From Pseudomonas entomophila L48 (GTDB taxonomy: Bacteria; Pseudomonadota; Gammaproteobacteria; Pseudomonadales; Pseudomonadaceae): 64,000 nt of DNA. Every line of letters starts with the position of its first letter. The first letter of the stretch is position 1. The DNA is taken from assembly GCF_000026105.1 (NCBI RefSeq), contig NC_008027.1, positions 2,558,001 to 2,622,000 on the forward strand, given 5' to 3'. This document shows positions 51,518-59,630 of the stretch, piece by piece. A program made the position numbers and the translations under genes. Below the pieces are notes generated by a model. The model did no database searches. It worked only from the letters and a program-made list of their open reading frames with translations, and had not been told where the DNA came from.

Positions 51518-52504
51518 TCAGCCTCGGTAGCCCTGCATCACTTCGTCCGCCATGCGGTCCAGGCAAGTCACGCTGGCGGTGCACAGGTACCAGGTCTGCG
51601 CGTCGACGAAGACCACCCGGCCGTTGTTCCAGGCCTTGGTCCTGCGCAACAGGGGGTTGTCCAGGGTCTGCAGGTCGAGCGCCGGGCGGCGCTCCATCAC
51701 TGCGGTGCGGTCGATGACATAGAGAATGTCGGGGTCGGCCTGCTGGATGAACTCGTTGGAAATCGGCTGGCCGTGCAGGCCGGCCTCGATATCGGTGCTG
51801 GCCGGTTTCACCCCCAGGGTGTCGAACACGAAGCCATAGCGCGACTTCACGCCATAGGAGGTGAAGGCGCCATTGTTATGCAGCACGATCAGGGCTTTCT
51901 CAGGCCGCCCTTCGGTCACCTTGCGGGTCTGTTCGACCTTGGCGTCCATCTGCGCCACTTTCTGCTCGGCCAGCGCCTCTTTGCCGAAAATGCGCCCCAG
52001 GGTGGTGAGGTGCTGCTTGGCGGCGTCGATGAAGTTGCCATGCTTGTTGTTGAGGTCGACGTCGTCGTACACCGTCGGCGCGATCTGGCTCAGCTCGGTG
52101 TAGTTCTGCGCCTGCAAGGGCGAGATCAGGATCAGGTCGGGCTTGAGCGCGTGCAGGCGTTCGAGGTTGGGCTGGATGGTGGTGCCGACGTCGGCCACGG
52201 CCGGGTCGTCGCGGTACTTGCTCAGGAAGCTGGCCACGTAGTCCTTGGCGATGCCGGCCACCGGCGCGCCCAGCTGGTCGAGGCTGTCCAGCTCGCTCAT
52301 GTCGAACGCGACCACGCGCTGGGGCAGCTTGTCGATCACCGTGGTGCCCAACGGGTGTTCGATGCTCACCGGCTGGTAGGGCGCTGCCGCGGCTTGCGCT
52401 GGTGCGGGCGCTTGCGCCGTGGGTTTGTCGCAACCCTGCAGCGCCGTGGCGATGGCGAAGGCGAGCAGGGTGGCGGTGATCCGTTTTCCGCGGGCGTTGG
52501 TCAT
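51518..52504 (-). CDS. Siderophore ABC transporter substrate-binding lipoprotein
   Basis: A 328-residue periplasmic protein with a lipoprotein signal: hydrophobic segment LLAFAIATALQG followed by Cys24 (LQGC). The mature chain has the ferric-siderophore binding-protein pattern KLPQRVVAFDMSELDSLDQL, KPDLILISP and ADPDILYVIDR, closest in style to the FatB/YclQ/BauB group that binds catecholate or mixed siderophores. Its ATG overlaps the stop of the ATPase gene (ATGA), so it is the last gene of the uptake operon. It delivers the ferric siderophore to the two permeases encoded upstream. Confidence 0.92.
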   Translation of the reverse strand: MTNARGKRITATLLAFAIATALQGCDKPTAQAPAPAQAAAAPYQPVSIEHPLGTTVIDKLPQRVVAFDMSELDSLDQLGAPVAGIAKDYVASFLSKYRDDPAVADVGTTIQPNLERLHALKPDLILISPLQAQNYTELSQIAPTVYDDVDLNNKHGNFIDAAKQHLTTLGRIFGKEALAEQKVAQMDAKVEQTRKVTEGRPEKALIVLHNNGAFTSYGVKSRYGFVFDTLGVKPASTDIEAGLHGQPISNEFIQQADPDILYVIDRTAVMERRPALDLQTLDNPLLRRTKAWNNGRVVFVDAQTWYLCTASVTCLDRMADEVMQGYRG

Positions 52505-53283
52505 ATCAGTTCCCTTGATGGCGATGGATTGAAGTAGTTGCAGACGAAACCCCGCTCGCTGCGCAGGATCTCGAAGTCCAGGTCGAACAGTTCGGCCAGG
52601 CGCTGCTCGCTGACCACCTCGGCCACCGGGCCCTGGCAGTGCACGGCGCCACGCTTCATGGCGACGATATGGTCGGAGTAGTTGGCGGCGAAATTGATGT
52701 CGTGGACCACCAGGATCACCGTGCGCTCCTGTTCGTCGCACAGCCGGCGCAGGGCGCGCATGATCAGCACGGCATGCTTCATGTCGAGGTTGTTCAGCGG
52801 TTCGTCCAGCAGCAGGTAGTCGGTCTGCTGGGCGATGGTCATGGCCAGGAATGCCATCTGCCGTTGGCCGCCACTGAGCTCGTCGATGTAGGACTGGCGC
52901 AGCGCCTCCAGCGACAGGAAGGCGATGGCCTCGTCGATGGCCTGGCGGTCTTCGGCGGTGAGGTTGCCGCGGCTGTAGGGGAAGCGACCGAAGGCCACCA
53001 GTTCCTCGACGGTCAGGCGCAGGTTGAAATCCGGGGCCTGGCGCAGCGTGGCCACGCGCTTGGCGTAGTCGCGGATGGCAATCGACGCGATATCGCGCCC
53101 GCCGATGCTCAGCTCACCGCGGGTGGCCGTCTGCAAGCGTGCGATCAGCATCAGCAGGGTGGTCTTGCCGGCGCCGTTGGGGCCGATCAACGAGGTCACC
53201 TTGCCCTGGGGAAACCGTACGCTGACATCGCGCAGCACCGGCTTGTCGCCATAGGATTTGTGGACATGGCTGAGGGAGATCAT
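52501..53283 (-). CDS. Siderophore ABC transporter ATP-binding protein
   Basis: A 260-residue ATPase. The Walker A is GPNGAGKTT (about 34-42), the signature is LSGGQRQMAF, the Walker B is YLLLDEPLNNLD, and the switch His is in VVHDINF. It matches FecE/YclP/BauE-type proteins. It powers import through the FecCD-type permeases encoded just upstream, and overlaps both neighbours by four bases. Confidence 0.94.
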   Translation of the reverse strand: MISLSHVHKSYGDKPVLRDVSVRFPQGKVTSLIGPNGAGKTTLLMLIARLQTATRGELSIGGRDIASIAIRDYAKRVATLRQAPDFNLRLTVEELVAFGRFPYSRGNLTAEDRQAIDEAIAFLSLEALRQSYIDELSGGQRQMAFLAMTIAQQTDYLLLDEPLNNLDMKHAVLIMRALRRLCDEQERTVILVVHDINFAANYSDHIVAMKRGAVHCQGPVAEVVSEQRLAELFDLDFEILRSERGFVCNYFNPSPSRELI

Positions 53284-54230
53284 GCGGTGCCTCGTGTGCG
53301 AACCATCAGCGCGAGGAAGTACACGCCACAGACCAGGTTGATCAGGATGCTGACGGAGGTGTTGTAGTTGAACAGCTGCTCGACCAGGTACTGGGCGACG
53401 ATGAACAGGGCGATGGCGATGGCGCTTGCCATCGGCAGCGTGACCCGGTGGCGGTGGGTGCGGGCCAGGGTGTAGGTGATGTTGGCGACGAACACGCCCA
53501 TGAACGCGGTCGGCCCGACCAGGCTGGTGGACAGCGCCACCAGGAGCGCGATCAGCGCCAGTTGCAGGCGCACGCTGCGCTGATGGTCGACCCCGAGGGA
53601 GATCGCCTGGTCACGCCCCAGCGCCAGCACATCGAGCACCGGCAGGGTACGCCAGGCAACCAGGCCCACGGCCGCCACCAGCGCGGCCGCCGCCATCACC
53701 TGCGCCGGCTGGGCCTTGTTGAACGAGGCGTAGTTGAAGCCCTGGAAGATGGAGAACTCGCCGGGGCTGATCTTCAGCTGGATGAACTGGGTGAAGGTGG
53801 TGATCACCATGCTCAGCACCAGCCCCAGCAACAGCAGCAGGTAGACGTTGTTGCGCCCGTCGCGGAACAGCCAGCGGTGGATCAGCCAGGAGTACAGCAG
53901 CATCAGCAGGATCGACAGCGCCATGTTGCCGCCGCGCCCCAGCAGCACCAGGCTCTGGGTGCCGAGGAACAGGATCAGCAGTGCCTGGAACAGCAGGTAG
54001 ATGGCCTCGTAGCCCATCACCGCGGGGGTCAGGATGCGGTTGCCGGTGAGCGTCTGGAACACCACCGAGGCATAGGCCACGCAGACCCCGGCAACGCCCA
54101 TGGCTGCCAGGCGGGTGAGACGCCGAGGGATCACCCAGGCAAAGTCGAAACCGGAGCCCAGCAGCAGGAAACCGAGCGCCAGGGCCAGCACCAGCAGCCA
54201 CAGGCCACGGCGGATCAGTGCGTCGCTCAT
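53280..54230 (-). CDS. FecCD-family siderophore permease 2
   Basis: A 316-residue membrane protein with about nine to ten hydrophobic segments. It carries the FecCD motifs RRLTRLAAMGVAG and SLVGPTAFMGVFVANI (coupling region). It is a YclO/FatC/BauC-type subunit, pairing with the permease encoded upstream. Its stop overlaps the ATPase start, and its ATG (54228-54230) overlaps the upstream permease stop. Confidence 0.92.
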   Translation of the reverse strand: MSDALIRRGLWLLVLALALGFLLLGSGFDFAWVIPRRLTRLAAMGVAGVCVAYASVVFQTLTGNRILTPAVMGYEAIYLLFQALLILFLGTQSLVLLGRGGNMALSILLMLLYSWLIHRWLFRDGRNNVYLLLLLGLVLSMVITTFTQFIQLKISPGEFSIFQGFNYASFNKAQPAQVMAAAALVAAVGLVAWRTLPVLDVLALGRDQAISLGVDHQRSVRLQLALIALLVALSTSLVGPTAFMGVFVANITYTLARTHRHRVTLPMASAIAIALFIVAQYLVEQLFNYNTSVSILINLVCGVYFLALMVRTRGTA

Positions 54231-55174
54231 GGCTTGCTCCTCATCAGCAGGACGAGGAACAACACGCCGCCCACGCTGCCGGCGGTCATGCCGATGGGCA
54301 CTTCGAAGGGGTAGATCAGCAGGCGCCCGACGATGTCGCAGGCCAGCAGCAGCGAGGCGCCGCACAGGGCGACGATGGGCAGGGTGCGTTGCAGGTTCTC
54401 GCCGTAATAGATCGCCACCAGGTTGGGGATCACCAGCCCGACGAAGGGAATCGCGCCCACGGTGATCACCGTGGCCGACACCGTCAGCGCCACCAGCAGC
54501 AAGCCCAGCGCGGTGTTGGCGGCATAGTTCAGGCCCAGGCTGCTGGCCATGCCTTCACCCATGCCCAGCACGGTGAAGCGCTGGGCGAACAGGTAGGCCA
54601 GCGCCACGATGGGCAGGATCAGGTAGATGATTTCGTAGTTGCCCTGGACGACTTTGGAGAAGTCCCCCAGCAGCCAGCCCTGCATGCTCTGCAGGACGTT
54701 GTGCTGGAAAGCGTAGAACTCGGCGATGGCGCTGAGCACGCTGCCGTACATCAGGCCGATCACCGGCACCAGCACGGTGTTCTTGAAGCGGATGCGGCGG
54801 ATGATCGCCACGTACAGCAGGCTGCAGGCAAAGCAGAACACCAGGGCGACGCTCATCTTGGTGAAGGTGCCGGCGGCCGGCAGGGTGGTCAGGGCCACCA
54901 GGATGCCCAGCTTGGCCGCGTCCAGGCCGCCGGAGGTGCCCGGCTCGACGAAGCGGTTGCGCACGATCTGCTGCAGGATCACCCCGCACACCGCCAGCCC
55001 CACCCCGGTCAGCACCAGGGCGGCCAGGCGCGGCAGGCGGCTGGCGGTCAAGGTCAGCCAGGCATCCTCGGAGACGTTCAGCAGGTCGCTCCAGGCCACC
55101 TGCTTGACCCCGACCATCAGCGACAGGCCGCACAGCACCACGAACAGCAGGACAAGAGAGGCAATGCGCTTCAA
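54227..55174 (-). CDS. FecCD-family siderophore permease 1
   Basis: A 315-residue membrane protein with the FecCD landmarks SRLPRLAALVLTGVGLAVCG, VEPGTSGGLDAAKLG and VGAIPFVGLVIPNL, and about nine transmembrane segments. It is a YclN/FatD/BauD-type subunit. The start is a TTG at 55172-55174 that overlaps the exporter stop (TTGA), with GAGGG about nine bases upstream. The two permeases, ATPase and binding protein form one unit downstream of the two half-ABC transporters. Confidence 0.9.
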   Translation of the reverse strand: MKRIASLVLLFVVLCGLSLMVGVKQVAWSDLLNVSEDAWLTLTASRLPRLAALVLTGVGLAVCGVILQQIVRNRFVEPGTSGGLDAAKLGILVALTTLPAAGTFTKMSVALVFCFACSLLYVAIIRRIRFKNTVLVPVIGLMYGSVLSAIAEFYAFQHNVLQSMQGWLLGDFSKVVQGNYEIIYLILPIVALAYLFAQRFTVLGMGEGMASSLGLNYAANTALGLLLVALTVSATVITVGAIPFVGLVIPNLVAIYYGENLQRTLPIVALCGASLLLACDIVGRLLIYPFEVPIGMTAGSVGGVLFLVLLMRSKP

Positions 55175-56940
55175 GCAGTGCCCTCGCTGACCGGCTGCGC
55201 GGCGATGCGCCAGCCCTTGGCCACGCGGCGCTGGGCCAGGAAGTGCGCATACAGGCCGGGTGTTTCGCTCAGATGCGCGGGTGTGCCTTGCTCGGCGATG
55301 CGGCCGTTGTCGAGCACCACGATGTGGTCGGCCATGGCCACGGTCGACAACTGGTGGGCGATCACGATCAGCGTACGTTTGCCGCGCAGGCGTGCCAGCG
55401 TCTCGGTGATCGCCGCCTGGTTTTCCACATCCAGTGCCGCGGTGGCTTCGTCCACCAGCAGGATCGGCGCGTCCTTGATCAGCGCCCGGGCGATGGAGAT
55501 ACGCTGGCGCTCACCGCCGGACAGCCGAGCGCCGCCTTCGCCGACCGGGGTGTCCAGGCCCTGCGGCAAGCGTTCGATGATCTCCAGCACGCCCGCCGCG
55601 CGCGCGGCCTCCAGCACCTCGGCGTCGGTGGCGTCGGCTTTGCCGATGCGGATGTTGTCGGCGATGCTGCCCTGGAACAGGTAGGCGTCCTGGAAGATCT
55701 GGCTGATCTGCGCCGCCAGTTGCCCGGCGGACATTTGCCGCACGTCCACGCCGCCGACCTTGAGGCTGCCCTGGGTGACATCGAAGAAGCGCGCGATCAG
55801 CCGCACCAGGGTGGTCTTGCCGGAGCCTGAGGCACCGACCAGCGCCGTCATGCTGCCTGGGGCGATCGTCAAGCTGACCTGGCGCAGCACCTCAGGCTGG
55901 CCGTCGGCGTAGCGGAAGCTCACCCCGTCCAGCTCAACCCCGGCATGGCCTGGCGCGGTCGGCTGCTGCGCCTGTGGCAACGGCTTGACCGCGAACAGCT
56001 CGCGCAGCACCCCCAGCTGGCTGCGCGCGCCGCGCAGCACCTCGCTGTAGCTGGCCACTTCCAGCAGCGGGTCGATGAAGCGGCTGACCAGCAACAGCGC
56101 CAGGACCACCGGAATCAACGCGCTGGCCGGCAGGCCGGCGCCCCACAGCTCGCCCAGCCACGCCATGCAGCCGACCACCAGGGCGGCGAACGCGGCCTGC
56201 ACGGTCCAGGTGTTGAACACCACCGACATTGCCGAAACATGGATCAGGCGCTTGGCCGACTGCTGCTGGCGGGCGATGGCCTGTTCGAGAAAACGTGTGC
56301 CGCCGTCGGCGCCATTGAAGGCGCGCAGCACCGACTGGGCCTGGGCGAACTCGACCATGCGCTGGCTGGTCTGTGCGGTGTCGGCGTGAAAGCGTTCGTC
56401 GGCGCGTTGGCCAAGGCGCGCGGTGAGCGCGAACAGGCCGAACAGCAGGGGCAGGGTGATCAGGGCGATCAGGCCCACCTGCAGGTTCAGGACCAACAGC
56501 GCCACCACCACCACGAACGGCGTGATCACACCGGTGATCAACGGGGTGAAGACGTGGGCCGGCAATTGCGCCACGGTCATCATGCCCTGCGCGGTGACAT
56601 GGTTCAGGCGCGCGGTGTTGTGGGCGTCGAACCAGCCCACCGGCAACTGCGCGACGTGGTCGCCGAGGCGATGCCGGCCACCCTGGAGCACGGCAACGCC
56701 GACGCGGATGCCGGCCTTTTCGACCACACGGCGCAGCGCCCAGCACACCAGCGAAGCGACCAGCAGCGCGCCCAGCCAGCGCGTGGCACCCGGCAGGTCG
56801 CCTGCCAGCAAATGGCCGAGTACCGGCAGCACGCTGAGGATGGTCAACCCGCACAGCAGTCCGTAGACCAGCGCCTTGACGAGATAGCGATGCAGCACCG
56901 GGGCGTCATCGCCGAGCAGTTCGATCAGGGTCTTCAGCAT
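55171..56940 (-). CDS. Half-size ABC transporter (IrtB/YbtQ/BarB type)
   Basis: A 589-residue protein with an exporter-fold membrane domain (about 20-310, six hydrophobic segments) fused to an ATPase domain. The ATPase has Walker A GASGSGKTT, signature RLSGGERQR, Walker B ILLVDEATAALD and switch His in IAHQLS. It overlaps the next half-transporter by seven bases, so the two should form a heterodimer. IrtAB, YbtPQ and BarAB pairs move siderophores or ferric siderophores across the inner membrane; direction cannot be told from sequence. Confidence 0.9.
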   Translation of the reverse strand: MLKTLIELLGDDAPVLHRYLVKALVYGLLCGLTILSVLPVLGHLLAGDLPGATRWLGALLVASLVCWALRRVVEKAGIRVGVAVLQGGRHRLGDHVAQLPVGWFDAHNTARLNHVTAQGMMTVAQLPAHVFTPLITGVITPFVVVVALLVLNLQVGLIALITLPLLFGLFALTARLGQRADERFHADTAQTSQRMVEFAQAQSVLRAFNGADGGTRFLEQAIARQQQSAKRLIHVSAMSVVFNTWTVQAAFAALVVGCMAWLGELWGAGLPASALIPVVLALLLVSRFIDPLLEVASYSEVLRGARSQLGVLRELFAVKPLPQAQQPTAPGHAGVELDGVSFRYADGQPEVLRQVSLTIAPGSMTALVGASGSGKTTLVRLIARFFDVTQGSLKVGGVDVRQMSAGQLAAQISQIFQDAYLFQGSIADNIRIGKADATDAEVLEAARAAGVLEIIERLPQGLDTPVGEGGARLSGGERQRISIARALIKDAPILLVDEATAALDVENQAAITETLARLRGKRTLIVIAHQLSTVAMADHIVVLDNGRIAEQGTPAHLSETPGLYAHFLAQRRVAKGWRIAAQPVSEGTA

Positions 56941-58739
56941 GGCGCCTGCTCCTGTTCCTTGGCCTGTTGGTAGCCGCCCAACGCCCACAGCCGGGCGTAG
57001 TGGCCGTTGCGTGCGAGCAACTGCGCGTGGTCGCCCTGTTCGAGGATGCGGCCGTTGTCGAGCACGATGATCTGGTCGGCGTGCATCACCGTGTCCAGGC
57101 GGTGGGCGATGACCAGCAGGGTGCGCTGGCGGGCGAAACGCGACAGTGCCTGCTGGATCTGCACCTCGTTCTCGGCGTCGGCGGCGGCAGTGGCTTCGTC
57201 CAGCACGAGCACAGCAGGGTCGAGCAGCACTGCGCGGGCGATGCTCACTCGTTGCAGTTCGCCGCCGGAGAGCTGCACGTCCTCGCCGACCACCGAGTCA
57301 TAGCCGCGGGGTAGGGCGAGGATGCGTTGGTGGATATTGGCGGTGCGCGCCGCCTGCTCGATCTCTTCCTGGCTGGCCGAGGGCCGGCCCAGGGCGATGT
57401 TGTCGCGCAGGCTGGCATGGATCAGGCGCACCTCCTGCAGGACGAAGCCGATATGCCGGTACAGCTGGGCGGTGTCGAGCTGGCGCAGGTCGACACCGCC
57501 CAGGGTGATGCGCCCGTAGGTGGGGTCGAAGAAGCGCAGCAGCAGGCGCGCCAGGGTCGACTTGCCGGCGCCGGACGCGCCGACGATGGCCGTGACAGTG
57601 CCGGGCTCAAGGGTGATGTTGATGTCATCGAGCACCGGGGTGGCACCGTCATAGCTGTAGCCCAGGTGTTCGAAGCGGATCTCGGCGTCCTTCGCCAGCG
57701 TCCGGCCGTTGTGCGCCGGGGCTTCCAGCAGCGGCGTGCGCAGCAGGCCGTCCACCCGTTGCGCCGCGCTGGTGGCGGCATGCAGGTCGTGGGTGATGTA
57801 GCTCATCAGCAGCAATGGCGCGCACATGCCCGGTGCCACCAGGGCGAACGGCAGGATGTCCACCGGGCGAATCCAGCCCAGGTACGTGAAGAGGGTGCCG
57901 AAGGCCAGCACAACGCCCAGCACCGCCACCGGCGTGACCAGCGCATGGGCATTGGCCATGGCGCTGACCAGTGGCCGGGTGAAGTCGGTGAAGGCGGCAG
58001 CGAAACCATCGACCGCCTCGCGGTAGCTGCCATGGGCCTTGCCCTCGATACCGAAAGCCTTGACCACCGGGATGCCGTTGACGAACTCGACCACCGCGTT
58101 GTTGATGCGCCCCATGTGCGCGCCGAACGCTTGCATGTTGGCGCCGCTGGCCTTGGTGGCCCTGGACACGAACAGGAAGAACAGCGGGAACGGCAGCAGC
58201 GAGACAATCGCCATGCGCCAGTCCATGGCGAACAGGTACAGCACCGTGGCCACCACCGCGCCCCAGGTGCGGCCGAGGGTGGTGTAGTAGTGCGCGGTGA
58301 GGCTGTGCAGGGTGTTCACGTCGTCCTGCATGGCTTGCTTGACCTCGCCCGAGGCGCGGTTGGTGAACCAGCCCAGCGGCACCTTGGCCAGGCGCTGAGT
58401 GATGGCCAGGCGCAAGTGGCGGGTGATCCGGTTGTCGGCCAGGTGGGCGAGGGTCTCGCCCAGGGAGATCAGGATCATGCCGACGAACAGGGCGCCCAGG
58501 CTGAGGCCCAGCACTTGCCAGACGCTGGCCTGGATCTGCGCCCAGGGCGCGACGCTGTCACCCTGGCCCAGCGCCAGCTGGCCGATATGGGCGACCCCGG
58601 CCAGGGGCACCAGGGTGAGCATCGTGCCGATCGCCGCCAGGGTGCCGGCGACGATCAACCGCCCGCGAATTGGCCGCAGTACCTCGGACACCGGGTTGCT
58701 GGCGGCGGTGTGCTCCTTGCTCGCATCGTTGGCGCTCAT
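56934..58739 (-). CDS. Half-size ABC transporter (IrtA/YbtP/BarA type)
   Basis: A 601-residue protein with a six-helix exporter domain (about 25-320) and a C-terminal ATPase domain. The ATPase has Walker A GASGAGKST, signature QLSGGELQRVSI, Walker B VLVLDEATAAAD and switch His in IAHRLD. AGGAGA precedes the ATG. It is the first gene of a six-gene unit: two half-transporters, two permeases, ATPase and binding protein. It works as a heterodimer with the product of the next gene in siderophore export or reimport. Confidence 0.9.
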   Translation of the reverse strand: MSANDASKEHTAASNPVSEVLRPIRGRLIVAGTLAAIGTMLTLVPLAGVAHIGQLALGQGDSVAPWAQIQASVWQVLGLSLGALFVGMILISLGETLAHLADNRITRHLRLAITQRLAKVPLGWFTNRASGEVKQAMQDDVNTLHSLTAHYYTTLGRTWGAVVATVLYLFAMDWRMAIVSLLPFPLFFLFVSRATKASGANMQAFGAHMGRINNAVVEFVNGIPVVKAFGIEGKAHGSYREAVDGFAAAFTDFTRPLVSAMANAHALVTPVAVLGVVLAFGTLFTYLGWIRPVDILPFALVAPGMCAPLLLMSYITHDLHAATSAAQRVDGLLRTPLLEAPAHNGRTLAKDAEIRFEHLGYSYDGATPVLDDINITLEPGTVTAIVGASGAGKSTLARLLLRFFDPTYGRITLGGVDLRQLDTAQLYRHIGFVLQEVRLIHASLRDNIALGRPSASQEEIEQAARTANIHQRILALPRGYDSVVGEDVQLSGGELQRVSIARAVLLDPAVLVLDEATAAADAENEVQIQQALSRFARQRTLLVIAHRLDTVMHADQIIVLDNGRILEQGDHAQLLARNGHYARLWALGGYQQAKEQEQAPC

Positions 58740-58780
58740 TCCATCTCCTATGGAAGCAAACTTGACTCTTGCTGTGACTG

Positions 58781-58851
58781 CTGTTCGCCGGCAAGCCGGC
58801 TCCTACAGGTTCGGCGCTGCCCTCGGTAGGAGTCGGCTTGCCGGCGAACAG
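58781..58851. repeat. REP pair
   Basis: CTGTTCGCCGGCAAGCCGGC at 58781 and GGTAGGAGTCGGCTTGCCGG ending 58851 face each other between the sigma factor gene and the transporter operon. Confidence 0.85.
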
Positions 58852-58890
58852 TAGGTGCATATATGTATTCCGAGCGACCGCGCAAAACCC

Positions 58891-59418
58891 TCAATGCGAT
58901 TCATTCAGCAGTGCCGGCGAAAATGGCGAGCAACTACGCAGGGCCGAGGCGATGTACTTCTCGACCGACGACACCGACACCTTCAACTCGGTAGCGATCT
59001 CGCGGTGGGCCATGCCGTTGAGCTTGTGCAGCAACAGCGCCCGGCGGCTGTTGGCGGATTGGCGCTGCAAGGCGGCATCGACCTCGACCAGCGCCTCCAG
59101 GGCCAGGGCGCGGATCTCCTCGGAAGGGGCCAGGGCTTCGTCGCGCTGCATGAGTTCGTCGAGGTAGCGGGCCTCGAGCTGGCGTCGCCGGTACAGGTCG
59201 ATCACCTTGCCATTGGCGATCTGCGCCAGGTGGCGGCGGCAGTCCTGTGCCGCAGGCACGCAGCCCTTGTTCAGCAGGATGAGGCAGATGTCGTGGGCCA
59301 GGTCGGCGGCGTCGCAGGCATTGCCCAGCTTGCGCCGCAGCAGGTTGCACAGCCAGCCATGATGGTCGACATACAACTGTTCCAGTTGTTGTCGGAGTGC
59401 GAACGATCCCTTGTCCAC
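58891..59418 (-). CDS. ECF sigma factor, FecI/iron-starvation type
   Basis: A 175-residue sigma factor. The region 2 pattern is LYVDHHGWLCNLLRRKLG and DAADLAHDICLILL, as in FecI/PvdS-like sigma factors. Region 4 has LHKLNGMAHREIATELKVS, then SVEKYIASAL. I chose the GTG at 59416-59418 because GGAG lies six to seven bases upstream; a TTG four codons earlier has no such site. No FecR-type anti-sigma gene is adjacent, so it may be controlled only by Fur, as PvdS is. It probably drives the siderophore genes on both sides. Confidence 0.88.
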   Translation of the reverse strand: MDKGSFALRQQLEQLYVDHHGWLCNLLRRKLGNACDAADLAHDICLILLNKGCVPAAQDCRRHLAQIANGKVIDLYRRRQLEARYLDELMQRDEALAPSEEIRALALEALVEVDAALQRQSANSRRALLLHKLNGMAHREIATELKVSVSSVEKYIASALRSCSPFSPALLNESH

Positions 59419-59455
59419 GAACTTCTCCAATACCGCACGAGCAAACAGATTTTTG

Positions 59456-59474
59456 ACTAATGATAATTACTACG
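59456..59474. promoter_or_regulatory. Putative Fur box between sigma factor and NRPS gene
   Basis: TAATGATAAT at 59458-59467 is an exact half of the Fur consensus; I count about 13 of 19 matches over the site. It lies 40-55 bases before the sigma factor start and upstream of the divergent NRPS gene, so it could repress either or both. Confidence 0.65.
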
Positions 59475-59630
59475 ATTAGCATCGAAAGCATACGGTGTTG
59501 ATCAGGTACATGCAACGCAGCCTGAGGCCGTTAATCCAGCGTCCGGCATCGCCGGGCGCGACTCCAGGACCGAGGATCGGTCTGTCTGCCCGAATACGGG
59601 TTGTACTGTTTGACAAGGCGGAGCAATTCC

